Shown: positions 1 through 8,897 of the stretch, one piece after another
Layout: each line of letters starts with the position of its first letter
Numbering within the stretch: the stretch's first letter is position 1
Source of the DNA: Idiomarina rhizosphaerae
GTDB taxonomy: Bacteria; Pseudomonadota; Gammaproteobacteria; Enterobacterales; Alteromonadaceae
Length of the DNA: 64,000 nucleotides
Reading direction: 5' to 3'
Assembly (NCBI RefSeq): GCF_024159085.1
Contig: NZ_JAMZDE010000003.1
Coordinates: forward strand, 62,001-126,000
The notes under the pieces: generated by a model
Databases searched by the model: none
What the model was told of the DNA's origin: nothing
Seen by the model: only the letters and a program-made list of their open reading frames with translations
Position numbers and translations under genes: made by a program

Positions 1-917
1 ACCAGATTCAGTGGTCAAAAGGCGTTACGCCGGAAGACGATAATTACATTGATTACTTTGCCCCCATTGTTGCTGACGCGGAAGCGGGTTTTGGTGGCGT
101 ACTCAATGCCTACGAGCTAATGAAGCGCATGATCCAGTCCGGTGCTGCCGGCGTACATTTTGAAGACCAGTTGGCATCAGTAAAAAAATGCGGCCACATG
201 GGCGGTAAAGTACTGGTACCCACACAGGAAGCCGTACAGAAGCTTTCAGCCGCGCGTTTAGCCGCGGATGTTGCCGGTACCCCGACATTGATAGTCGCCC
301 GTACCGATGCTAACGCGGCTGACCTGCTAACGTCAGACTTTGACCCGAACGACAAGCCTTTCATTACCGGTGAGCGCACCGCTGAAGGTTTCTACCGGGT
401 TAAGCCGGGCATTGAACAGGCCATTTCGCGCGGCTTAGCTTATGCTCCGTTTGCCGACCTTATTTGGTGTGAAACCGCTAAGCCCGATTTAGACGAAGCC
501 CGTCAGTTTGCTGAGGCGGTTCACGCCAAGTATCCGGGCAAATTGCTGGCCTACAACTGTTCGCCGTCGTTTAACTGGAAACGCAACCTGGACGACGACA
601 CCATAGCTAAGTTCCAGCGTGAGCTTGCCGCAATGGGTTACAAGTTCCAGTTTATTACTTTGGCCGGTGTGCACAATATGTGGTACCACATGTTTGAACT
701 GGCGCATGACTATGCGCGCAACGACATGTCTGCTTACGTTAAGCTGCAGCAGCAGGAATTTGAAGCGGCAGACAAAGGCTACACCTTTGTGGCGCACCAG
801 CAGGAAGTTGGTACCGGTTACTTCGACGAACTCACCAACGTGATTCAGGGCGGGCTATCCTCAGTCACGGCGCTGAAAGGCTCGACCGAGGAAGACCAGT
901 TTAAAACCTCCGCGTAA
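1..917 (+). CDS. aceA: Isocitrate lyase, 5'-truncated by the window edge
   Basis: Isocitrate lyase cleaves isocitrate to glyoxylate and succinate, the first step of the glyoxylate shunt in the cytoplasm. The reading frame is open from base 3 and ends at the stop at 915-917, giving 304 visible residues. The family signature KKCGHMGGK is present, with the catalytic cysteine codon at 189-191. The stretches [15 protein letters not shown] and YNCSPSFNW are also typical. Compared with the roughly 434-residue E. coli enzyme, about 130 N-terminal residues lie outside the window. The gene ends inside the 3' end of the convergent aceK, overlapping it by 17 bp, instead of preceding aceK in an aceBAK operon. 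Identification is secure; the start is not visible. Confidence 0.97.
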   Translation, partial: QIQWSKGVTPEDDNYIDYFAPIVADAEAGFGGVLNAYELMKRMIQSGAAGVHFEDQLASVKKCGHMGGKVLVPTQEAVQKLSAARLAADVAGTPTLIVARTDANAADLLTSDFDPNDKPFITGERTAEGFYRVKPGIEQAISRGLAYAPFADLIWCETAKPDLDEARQFAEAVHAKYPGKLLAYNCSPSFNWKRNLDDDTIAKFQRELAAMGYKFQFITLAGVHNMWYHMFELAHDYARNDMSAYVKLQQQEFEAADKGYTFVAHQQEVGTGYFDELTNVIQGGLSSVTALKGSTEEDQFKTSA

Positions 918-2595
918 AGCGCAAGTCAGCATCATAAGGAAAGACATCCGTAAGCTCACCCTTGCGGATGTTTTTTTGTACGCGGCACCAGTAAGCCGGG
1001 TCAATCAATTCAGGATGACGCTTCAATAGCTTGTCGCGGTATTTCGCCTGCGGGACCGCAAACTGCGCCAGCTGTTGCGGAAAAACATCGTCCGGTGCGT
1101 AGGAAACCTCCCAGTCGTTTTCCGGCAAACGTCTGAAACTCATATCTGTTAAATACCGCACTTCGTCGTAGTCATAAAACACCACGCGTTTATGACGGGT
1201 AACACCAAAGTTTTTCAGCAGCATGTCACCGGGGAAAATATTCGCCGCCATCATTTCTTTTAACGCCCGGCCGTAGTCATCCATCGCTGCATCTATTTCT
1301 TCGTCATTGGCGTATTCCAAGTACAAATTCAGCGGCGTCATTCGGCGCTCAACAAACAACTGGTGAATGACCAAAGTTTCACCCTCTATCGAAATAGAAT
1401 TGCTAATGGTTTGCTTAAATTCATCCAGCAAGTCGGCAGATATGCGCTTAAGCGGCAACGCCACATCGACAAACTCCAGTGTATCGGCCATGCGCCCTAC
1501 CCGGTCATGCCGCTTAACCATACGGTAACGGTCGATAACCGTCTGCCGGCCAAACTCCTTGGTACCGCCCAACCGGTCTTTAATGACTTTAAATACATAA
1601 GGAAAAGACGGCAACGTAAACACCGTCATAACCATGCCTTTAACACCGGGGGCGGCGGACAGCTGGTCGTCTGTACGACGCAAATGGTGCAAGAACTCTC
1701 GGTAGAACTCGGTTTTGCCCTGCTTATGGAAACCCACCGACGAGTATAGCTCCGCGAGGGTTTTATGCGGCATTAAATCTTTTAAAAACCGCACTAAAGC
1801 AGAAGGCGCCTCGGTTTCGACCATAAAATACGAACGTGCAAAGCCAAAAATGGTCGCCATGCGGTCAGAGCGAGTAATAAAAGCATCCACGTAGAGCTTA
1901 CCCTGCGAATTAATTAGCACCGGTACAATAAAAGGGTAATGGTTATTTTCAGTCACCACACGTCCGACAATATACGCGGCTTTATTTCGGTAAAACGGGG
2001 ACTTCAAAACATCTATGCGCAGGTTGTGCGCTTCGATATCGGTTTCTGTTGCGCGCTCAAAGAACTTATCTCGCAGCTGTTCTATATCATTTTCAAAGCT
2101 TTCAAATTCACCACCCAGGCCAATATCCTCAAACACCCGGGTCAGTGTTCCCTCCAGCCCGTCAACCACCGGAAAGTAAGAGTGGCATTCGTTTTCCACC
2201 GGCACCGGAATATGATTCGCCAGAACGGTTTCCACAAAAATGTAGTCGTTATTAAAGTAGGCCCTATCGAAAACCCGACAAAACACCGAGTTGTAAAAGG
2301 TCTCGGCCAACTCAGCCTGCGGATGAAACTTCAGTAAGTGTTGGTAACGCTGCCGGGTTGCCCGCCACAGATTTTCATCGAGCTCAGTCCCCACGCGGCG
2401 CTCAACTTTTTCCGCCGTTGTCCCCACCTGATGGTCGTAATAATGAATACGCTCTGAAGCTGCTGACACAACCGCCTTCCAGTCACGTTGCAAGAAACGC
2501 TCGCGCGCGCCACGGGTCAGCGCCTGAAAGCGTCGGTAGTGACTATGAAAGCCGTCCAGAATACTTTTGGCCAGGGTCTCGGGGCTAATTGTCAT
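901..2595 (-). CDS. aceK: Isocitrate dehydrogenase kinase/phosphatase
   Basis: AceK is a bifunctional enzyme that phosphorylates and dephosphorylates isocitrate dehydrogenase, controlling the split between the TCA cycle and the glyoxylate shunt. At 564 residues it is close to the 578 of E. coli AceK. Recognisable family segments include the N-terminal regulatory region, [20 protein letters not shown] and the C-terminal kinase core with [13 protein letters not shown] and VVFYDYDEV. The ATG at 2595 is preceded by a GAAAGA ribosome-binding sequence. The gene lies on the strand opposite to aceA and converges on it with a 17-bp overlap, so the two cannot share a transcript as they do in enterobacteria. 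It is divergent from the LysR regulator, with about 146 bp between the starts, a space where a shared control region could lie. Confidence 0.97.
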   Translation of the reverse strand: MTISPETLAKSILDGFHSHYRRFQALTRGARERFLQRDWKAVVSAASERIHYYDHQVGTTAEKVERRVGTELDENLWRATRQRYQHLLKFHPQAELAETFYNSVFCRVFDRAYFNNDYIFVETVLANHIPVPVENECHSYFPVVDGLEGTLTRVFEDIGLGGEFESFENDIEQLRDKFFERATETDIEAHNLRIDVLKSPFYRNKAAYIVGRVVTENNHYPFIVPVLINSQGKLYVDAFITRSDRMATIFGFARSYFMVETEAPSALVRFLKDLMPHKTLAELYSSVGFHKQGKTEFYREFLHHLRRTDDQLSAAPGVKGMVMTVFTLPSFPYVFKVIKDRLGGTKEFGRQTVIDRYRMVKRHDRVGRMADTLEFVDVALPLKRISADLLDEFKQTISNSISIEGETLVIHQLFVERRMTPLNLYLEYANDEEIDAAMDDYGRALKEMMAANIFPGDMLLKNFGVTRHKRVVFYDYDEVRYLTDMSFRRLPENDWEVSYAPDDVFPQQLAQFAVPQAKYRDKLLKRHPELIDPAYWCRVQKNIRKGELTDVFPYDADLRFTRRF

Positions 2596-2741
2596 GGTCT
2601 TTCATCCGCTAAACCGGTCACAACGACTCTCTACCTGAATCAAGTTAATCATCAATAATGACAGAAACAAGACTGGTGTTATACATTCACCCTATTTATA
2701 ATTCTGATAAATTTTTTATATTCCACTTATTCTGGATAGTT

Positions 2742-3677
2742 ATGAACACCATCAAAGACATTGACCTAAACCTGCTGGTTTACTTAGATGTGCTGCTGCG
2801 GGAGAAGAACGTAACCCGTGCCGCAGCTCAGCTTAATATCACCCAGCCCGCCATGAGTAACGGTTTAAAGCGTTTACGCAACCTGCTGAATGACCCTATT
2901 CTAGTTCGCACCAGCGAAGGTATGGTACCGACCCAACGCGCGCTGGACATGCAGGAAGCTCTGCGCGGCGTATTGTATTCGGTTGAAGAAATGATTCAGC
3001 CGGTGCGTGAGTTTGATGCGCCAACCAGTGACCAGGTGTTTCGTATTATGGCATCCGACTATGCCGCCTCAACGCTCATGCCGAAACTATTGGAAAAACT
3101 CGACGAGCAGGCGCCGAATGTCTCACTGGATATTATGACCCCCAGCGACATCAGTTTTCACGATGTCGAAAACGGCAAAGTGGATCTGGCCATTAACCGC
3201 TTTGAGCAACTGCCGCAGTCGTTTCATCAAAAGAACTTATGGAGCGACGAGTTTTCTTGCTTGATCCGCAAAGATCACCCATTGCTGGAAGACTACACTC
3301 TGGATAATTACTTAAAAGCGCAGCACGTCTGGGTGAGTAAAACCGGTTTTGGTGTGGGGGTGGGAATGGACCCGCACGATGTGCAAAAGTTGGGCTGGGT
3401 TGACGACGCTTTAGATAAACTGGGCAAACGCCGGAAAATTAAGGTGTTTACCCGTAATTATCATGTGGCTATGTATTTGGCTCGTCAGGGGCTGGTTGCT
3501 ACCTTGCCAACGCGCGCAGCGGAACTGTATTCACAAGACAGTCAGTTAGTTATGAAAGCTCCGCCATTTGAAATACCGGGGTTAACTCTGACCATGATCT
3601 GGTCACCGCTATTACAGCACGATGCAGGCCACCGCTGGTTCCGACAAGTGGTCGCCGAAACAGCGGCAGCTTCCTAG
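2742..3677 (+). CDS. LysR-family transcriptional regulator
   Basis: This is a DNA-binding regulator of the LysR family with 311 residues from the chosen ATG. The N-terminal winged helix-turn-helix covers roughly residues 5-65 (core AAQLNITQPAMSNGLKRLR) and a periplasmic-binding-protein-like effector domain fills the rest. The N-terminus DLNLLVYLDVLLREKNVTRA resembles the NodD/NahR branch. An in-frame ATG at 2658 would add 28 hydrophobic residues not typical of the family and has no ribosome-binding site, so the start at 2742 is preferred. It is transcribed divergently from aceK, which makes aceK a candidate target. The effector is unknown. Confidence 0.9.
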   Translation: MNTIKDIDLNLLVYLDVLLREKNVTRAAAQLNITQPAMSNGLKRLRNLLNDPILVRTSEGMVPTQRALDMQEALRGVLYSVEEMIQPVREFDAPTSDQVFRIMASDYAASTLMPKLLEKLDEQAPNVSLDIMTPSDISFHDVENGKVDLAINRFEQLPQSFHQKNLWSDEFSCLIRKDHPLLEDYTLDNYLKAQHVWVSKTGFGVGVGMDPHDVQKLGWVDDALDKLGKRRKIKVFTRNYHVAMYLARQGLVATLPTRAAELYSQDSQLVMKAPPFEIPGLTLTMIWSPLLQHDAGHRWFRQVVAETAAAS

Positions 3678-3693
3678 CTTCCTTAATAAGGGC

Positions 3694-6600
3694 TTATTCT
3701 TCCCAGAAAAAGTCCTTACGTTTGAGTGGCTCCGGCAATAAGCGATCCATAGTTGTGGCGTCATACAGTACGCCATTAACCATGGTATGAGTCACTTTAT
3801 CGGTATCACGGATGTTCTCCAGCGGGTTGCCATCAATAACGATAATATCCGCCAGTTTACCTTCTTCCAGAGAACCCAAAGCATGGTCCATGCCAAAGAC
3901 TTTGGCCGGATCCAGCGTAGCCGTACGTAAGGCTTCCAGTGGTTCCATGCCGCCCTGCGCCATCATCCATATTTCCCAGTGCTGCGCTAAACCTTCACGC
4001 TGACCGTGGGCACCGGCAAGTACTTCAACACCTAAGTCCTGAAGTTCGGTAGCCACTTCCGCATTGTTAAAGTGGTTGTAATGGTTATGCGGCGCCTTTT
4101 CACGGCGCATCGCCTTGCCCACTAAAAACTCCATGGGTACATACTGAGTCAGCTTGGGATGCTTCCACACATCGGTTTCCGCATACCAGTAGTTTTCACC
4201 CCAGATACCACCGTAAGCCACACCCAGCGTTGGTGTATAAGCCACGTCACTCTGCTGCCATAACTGACGAATGTCATCATAGATATTGGCAACCGGCAAC
4301 GAATGCTCCACCGTGGTGTGGCCGTCCATAATCATAGTTAAGTTGTGCTGCAATAAAGAGCCACCTTCCGGCACCACCATCATTTCCAGTTCGCGCCCGG
4401 CTTCAACCACTTGTTGACGCTGGTTACGACGTGGCTGATTGTAGCTTTTCACCGAGAAGGCACCGACTTTCTTCAAACGCTCTAAATGAAACTTCGCATC
4501 TTCCAGGCTATCCACATGTGAGGTGTAACCTGGCCCATTGGCGCCGTATAAAATAGTACCGGTTGAAAACAGTCTTGGCGCGGCAATTCTTCCCGCTTTC
4601 TGCAGCTCCGACGCGGCAAAAAACTCGGTCGTGTCGTTAGACGGATCGTGAATGGAGGTCACACCAAATGCCAGGTTCGCGTACTGCCCCCAGTTCTGCT
4701 GCGGGATAATTTCCGCCTGCCCCTGACTACCGTGCGCGTGTGCATCAAATAAACCAGGCATAACAGTCTTACCGCTGGTATCAATCACTTCTGCACCGGG
4801 AGGCACTTCAACCTCGGCTTCGGGGCCAACCGCCACAATTTTGTTATTACGAACCACCACAGTACCCTGCTCGTGAACCGTGTCGCCGTTCATGGTAATG
4901 ACCTGGCCACCAACAAAGGCAACGGTGGTATCCGGTATCATAGCGTCATGTTCAAAACCGATGTTCTGGCCATTTTCTACTTTCAGGGTTTCGCTTTCGG
5001 TTCCGGCATTAAAAGCTTCAGCTACCGATGTATGATAAAGCTCCGGCCCTAATGTCCAGTAAAGCTGGTCACTGTTTGCGGTCCAGGACAAGTTTTCACC
5101 GGCGCGAACAGACAACTGATGCACTGGCATTTGTTTATCACCCGGACCAACATTAATAACACTGCCGCGCTCGACTAAAGGCGTCACAAACACTTTAAAA
5201 CGTTCCGCAAAAGCCAGTTGCTTGCCGTCCGGAGACACACGGAACTCAGTTGCTAGTTCCGACTGATACAAATCGCGCTGCTCCAGCGTGCGTAAATCAA
5301 TAGCACTAAAGGTTGGTTTATCGCCCGGTGTCATCAAATAAACCCGGTCGTTACGTGCGCCGTACTGAGGTAAATGCCCACTTTCGGCAATTTGCTCCGG
5401 TTCTGCATTGGCAGACGCCGCTATGCGATAAATACCATTTTCCAGACCAAACTTATCGGAAATTAAATAACCACCGCGTACTTTTCGGTAAACCACATGC
5501 TTACCGTCCGGGGAAAATGTCGGCTCAACAAAGTTACCCTGTCCGGTATTCAACACCTGCTCATCACCAGAACTGATATCGCGAACAATAACCTTTGCCT
5601 GCGCTTCGTCGTTCCAACGAACGAATACGACTTTTTCGCCGTCGCGTGAATACTGCGGATAGAGTTCAAAATCTTCGCTATTGGTTAAACGCTGCGGCTC
5701 ACCATCTGACAACGAACGTTGATACAAGCTGCCCAAAGCTTCGTAAATCACCGCATCACCCTGAGGAGATACTTGCGCCATACGCAACATTTTCACGTCA
5801 AACTGGTCAGCTTCAACGTTTTGTTTAAAGCGCAACGCATGCTGTACTTTCTTCTCGGTTTCAACTTTAAACGGAATAATACGGGCGCTGCCGTCATCAA
5901 TGTTCAGCTTCTGAATATGACCACCGGCCCAGAACACTAATTGCTTCGAATCTGGTGTCCAGTCCATGGTCGGGTAAACCCCATGAATGGCCCAGGTTTC
6001 CTGCATATCGCGTTCCATTTTCCCGTAAACCCGCTTGTGTTCACCGGTTTTCAAATCCAGCACATACAGTACGCTGTCAAAGTCTTCACGCTTAATGTAA
6101 GCCAGATAACGTCCGTCGGGTGACGGTGTTGGGCGGATCGCACCACCGGCACCGCTTATCAGCGTTTCAATCTCACCAGTTTCACGCTCAAAACGTTTTA
6201 TGTCGTAAATACCTTCCAGCGAATCTTTACTGTAGTGAAAGGTTTTGCCCGGCGTGTCATCCTGGGAAAAATAGATGTATTTGCCGTCCGGCGAAAACGC
6301 CGGCTCGCCTAAATCCTTCTGGTCATTGGGGCGTTCGGTCAGTTGCACACCCGAGCCGCCGCTGCGGTGGTACATCCACACTTCGCCGGCCCCCAGGGAA
6401 CGGCTGGCGGTAAAGTGCTTACGCGCAACCAGAAATTCGCTGTCAGGGCTCCAGGCGGGGCTGTTCAGCAAACGAAAAGTCTCTTCAGTAACAGCTCGCA
6501 CGTTACTGCCATCGGCATCCATTACCCAGATGTTATCGCCACCGCCCTGATCAGAGGTAAAAGCAATGTAGCGTCCATTTGGCGAATAGACCGGCTGCAT

Positions 6601-6870
6601 GTGCCAGGCTATACCGCCTATCAGTTTTTCAGCTTCACCGCCGCCAAAGGGCATACGGTAAATGTCCCCCAGTAAATCAAACACAATGTATTCACCGTCC
6701 GGGCTGACATCCACATTCATCCAGGTGCCGGAATTCACCGATATATCAATGGTTTTAAACTCACCCTGAGGGTTACTGACATCCCAGCCCTGGGTTTGTT
6801 CTTCTGCCATGCTTAACGGCGCAAAGCTTAATAACGATGCCACCGCTAAGGTTAGTGTTGTTCTTTTCAT
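3694..6870 (-). CDS. Secreted TolB-type beta-propeller/amidohydrolase fusion protein
   Basis: This 1058-residue protein has a clear signal peptide (ending near SMAEE). A long N-terminal region holds repeated PD40/WD40-like blades with the recurring pattern SPDGxYxxF (for example VSPDGEYIVF, YSPNGRYIAF, PSPDGRYLAY). A C-terminal amidohydrolase domain follows from about residue 650. The metal-binding motif HAHG is near residue 710, after VMPGLFDA, and the end has the usual GSLEEGKLADIIVIDGNPL block. Together this suggests a periplasmic or surface hydrolase acting on peptide-like or cyclic amide substrates, but the substrate cannot be read from sequence. A GAGG ribosome-binding site precedes the ATG. 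It converges with the LysR gene and appears to be monocistronic. Confidence 0.88.
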   Translation of the reverse strand: MKRTTLTLAVASLLSFAPLSMAEEQTQGWDVSNPQGEFKTIDISVNSGTWMNVDVSPDGEYIVFDLLGDIYRMPFGGGEAEKLIGGIAWHMQPVYSPNGRYIAFTSDQGGGDNIWVMDADGSNVRAVTEETFRLLNSPAWSPDSEFLVARKHFTASRSLGAGEVWMYHRSGGSGVQLTERPNDQKDLGEPAFSPDGKYIYFSQDDTPGKTFHYSKDSLEGIYDIKRFERETGEIETLISGAGGAIRPTPSPDGRYLAYIKREDFDSVLYVLDLKTGEHKRVYGKMERDMQETWAIHGVYPTMDWTPDSKQLVFWAGGHIQKLNIDDGSARIIPFKVETEKKVQHALRFKQNVEADQFDVKMLRMAQVSPQGDAVIYEALGSLYQRSLSDGEPQRLTNSEDFELYPQYSRDGEKVVFVRWNDEAQAKVIVRDISSGDEQVLNTGQGNFVEPTFSPDGKHVVYRKVRGGYLISDKFGLENGIYRIAASANAEPEQIAESGHLPQYGARNDRVYLMTPGDKPTFSAIDLRTLEQRDLYQSELATEFRVSPDGKQLAFAERFKVFVTPLVERGSVINVGPGDKQMPVHQLSVRAGENLSWTANSDQLYWTLGPELYHTSVAEAFNAGTESETLKVENGQNIGFEHDAMIPDTTVAFVGGQVITMNGDTVHEQGTVVVRNNKIVAVGPEAEVEVPPGAEVIDTSGKTVMPGLFDAHAHGSQGQAEIIPQQNWGQYANLAFGVTSIHDPSNDTTEFFAASELQKAGRIAAPRLFSTGTILYGANGPGYTSHVDSLEDAKFHLERLKKVGAFSVKSYNQPRRNQRQQVVEAGRELEMMVVPEGGSLLQHNLTMIMDGHTTVEHSLPVANIYDDIRQLWQQSDVAYTPTLGVAYGGIWGENYWYAETDVWKHPKLTQYVPMEFLVGKAMRREKAPHNHYNHFNNAEVATELQDLGVEVLAGAHGQREGLAQHWEIWMMAQGGMEPLEALRTATLDPAKVFGMDHALGSLEEGKLADIIVIDGNPLENIRDTDKVTHTMVNGVLYDATTMDRLLPEPLKRKDFFWEE

Positions 6871-7014
6871 GGTATAGCCTCATTAAAAATGTCTTACCTT
6901 TGTAAGGAGTTAAGATCCAAATGTCCAGTAGCTAACGTTAAATGGTGAGGAAAGGTCGATTAATGGACTTTAGAAGTCAGTAAGTTATAGTGAGAAAATA
7001 TTCAGATAACCGGA

Positions 7015-8388
7015 TTGAATATGAACGATGCCTTAGAGAACATCCTCCTCGACGTCTCTAAATCGCCCGATATTGACGGTGGTGACTTAGAGAAAGCGTC
7101 TGAGCTTATATTAGCATCTGCTCTGAAGGGGTTGGATATTACCAGGGTCAGTATCTGGTTATTGCAATCGGACAAGCAAGCTATGAGTGCGGCTAAACTC
7201 ATTGACGAGAGATCGCCAAACGCTGAAGTCCCGACACTTTATAAAAGCCAGTTACCTTCTTACTTTCAGGCGTTAGAATCCGAACGCACCATTATTGCCA
7301 ACGATGCCCGCTGTCATCCTGCAACTATAGAGCTAACTAACGGCTATCTGGAAAAAACCGGCGTTTACGGCTTACTTGACGTTCCCTTACGCCATAAAGG
7401 CGAGATGATAGGCGTTATGTGCTGTGAAAGTCGAAGGGAAAACCGTATCTGGACATCCGCCGAAGTCGCTTTTGTTGGTATGCTGGCCGATATTTACGGC
7501 CGCGCTGTTAGTGCCGCTGAACGAGAACGGTTTGAGGCCCTGCTCATTCAACAAAATGAGCAGTTGGAAAGCATGGTAGAAGAACGTACTCAATCTCTGA
7601 CCAAAGCGCTGGATAACTTTAAGCAGGCTCAGGAAAGGTTAATTGAAACGGAGAAAATGGCAGCATTAGGTAAACTAGTGGCCGGCGTTGCTCACGAGGT
7701 GAATACCCCGCTGGGCGTTTCAGTAACCGCCGTAACTCATTGCGAACATCGTCTGAAAAAACTGAATCAGAGTTTTACTGATGGTTCCATTTCACGAAAA
7801 CATCTGCAGACATTTATCGACAATACGTTTGAAGCTTACCAGCTACTAAGTAGCAACCTTGAACGCGCCGCAACACTGATTCAGAACTTTAAAAAAACCG
7901 CTGTCGACCAGTCCAGTTTTGAGCTAGTAAAATGCCAACTCAACGATTATTTACACGCATTAGTTTTAAGCCTGAAACCCATGGTGAAAAAGAAAAAAGT
8001 CACTATTACTATTCATTGCAATGAAGATATTGTCCTGAACACCTATCAGGGGGCGCTGGCACAAATTGTGACGAATTTAGTCAGTAACACTAATGACCAC
8101 GCCTTTGCCGAGCCCAACGAAAATCATCAAATTGAAATTCTGGCTGCAGAAGAAGATAACGGCGTACACTTCTCTTTTCGTGACAATGGCAAAGGCATGG
8201 ACAACGAGACCACGAAAAATATTTTTGAGCCCTTTTTTACCACATCTCGCCAGACTGGCGGCTCCGGACTGGGCTTATCTATTGTTTATAATTTAGTAAC
8301 ACGGAAACTCAAAGGTCAGATATCTGTCCAATCAACGCCTGGCGAAGGCACTGAATTTTCTTTTTTCTTACCGAATTTACCTAAATAG
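7015..8388 (+). CDS. Soluble GAF-domain sensor histidine kinase
   Basis: This 457-residue protein has no membrane segment or signal peptide. A GAF domain occupies roughly residues 20-165, followed by a coiled-coil stretch (QLESMVEERTQSLTKAL). The dimerisation/phosphoacceptor region MAALGKLVAGVAHEVNTPLG places the phosphorylatable histidine at residue 227. A HATPase domain follows, with N-box region NLVSNTNDHA, DNGKGM and GGSGLGLSIV. It resembles cytosolic kinases that sense small ligands or redox state. The start is TTG at 7015 or ATG at 7021, two codons later; neither has a strong ribosome-binding site. No response regulator is adjacent, so the partner is unknown. The TerB-like gene starts 8 bp after its stop and is probably co-transcribed. 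Confidence 0.9.
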   Translation: MNMNDALENILLDVSKSPDIDGGDLEKASELILASALKGLDITRVSIWLLQSDKQAMSAAKLIDERSPNAEVPTLYKSQLPSYFQALESERTIIANDARCHPATIELTNGYLEKTGVYGLLDVPLRHKGEMIGVMCCESRRENRIWTSAEVAFVGMLADIYGRAVSAAERERFEALLIQQNEQLESMVEERTQSLTKALDNFKQAQERLIETEKMAALGKLVAGVAHEVNTPLGVSVTAVTHCEHRLKKLNQSFTDGSISRKHLQTFIDNTFEAYQLLSSNLERAATLIQNFKKTAVDQSSFELVKCQLNDYLHALVLSLKPMVKKKKVTITIHCNEDIVLNTYQGALAQIVTNLVSNTNDHAFAEPNENHQIEILAAEEDNGVHFSFRDNGKGMDNETTKNIFEPFFTTSRQTGGSGLGLSIVYNLVTRKLKGQISVQSTPGEGTEFSFFLPNLPK

Positions 8389-8396
8389 GATGTCGT

Positions 8397-8852
8397 ATGC
8401 TTAAAGCTCTGCAAAACTTTTTTCAAAACAATACTGCCGCTGAACAAGCCAGCCTGGATAAGGCAGATGGTATGACAGACAATGCATTCCTTTCACTGGT
8501 ATTAATGACTGAAATTAGTCTTGCCGACGGTAAGTTGTCAGACGAGGAACGCCAGCACCTGTTACATGAACTCGAGCACGAGTATGGCATTACGGATGAA
8601 CAAGCAGAAAACGCTATTAGAAAAGCCGTAAAAACAGTAAAAGAAGCCGCTTCGCTGTACGAATTTACCGCTCAGCTAAAAGCTCTCGCTTACGAAAAGC
8701 GCGTTGAGCTATTGGAAAGCTTATGGGTAGTTGCCTACGCTGATGACGAGCTTGACCCTTATGAGGAAAGCATGTTGCGCAAACTGGCTGACTTACTCTA
8801 CATTGGTCACGCTGACTATATTCGAACCAAATTAAAAGTCATGGATTCCTAA
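8397..8852 (+). CDS. TerB-like (tellurite-resistance TerB fold) protein
   Basis: This 151-residue soluble acidic protein matches the TerB-like helical family. It shows the characteristic pattern EISLADGKLSDEERQHLLHE near residues 39-58 and a second acidic metal-site-like repeat, VAYADDELDPYEESMLRKLA, near residues 116-135. TerB-type domains bind divalent metal at conserved acidic residues and often sit in membrane-associated stress complexes. Stand-alone copies such as this one are common and of unknown role. It follows the histidine kinase by 8 bp and is very probably in the same operon. A bidirectional hairpin terminator lies about 25 bp after the stop. It is not part of a ter operon, so a tellurite function should not be assumed. 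Confidence 0.8.
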   Translation: MLKALQNFFQNNTAAEQASLDKADGMTDNAFLSLVLMTEISLADGKLSDEERQHLLHELEHEYGITDEQAENAIRKAVKTVKEAASLYEFTAQLKALAYEKRVELLESLWVVAYADDELDPYEESMLRKLADLLYIGHADYIRTKLKVMDS

Positions 8853-8875
8853 GGTCGACGATTAAAAAACCGGTC

Positions 8876-8897
8876 AGCGGCCATTTTAATGGCCGCT
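8876..8897. terminator. Bidirectional hairpin terminator
   Basis: The arms AGCGGCCATT and AATGGCCGCT pair perfectly around a TT loop. TTTCTCTC follows on the plus strand and a run of six T, read as GGTTTTTTAA, on the minus strand. It serves both the TerB-like gene and the RND pump gene. It overlaps the last codons of the latter, whose stop is at 8886-8888. Confidence 0.8.

Noticed and set aside
1363-2337. Plus-strand frames of about 130 residues inside aceK
   Set aside because: They lie antisense to a strongly conserved enzyme and show no family features.
3684-3697. AATAAG-GG-CTTATT dyad between the LysR gene and the amidohydrolase gene as terminator
   Set aside because: The 6-bp AT-rich stem is too weak and the T-run is short, so it is not listed as a terminator.
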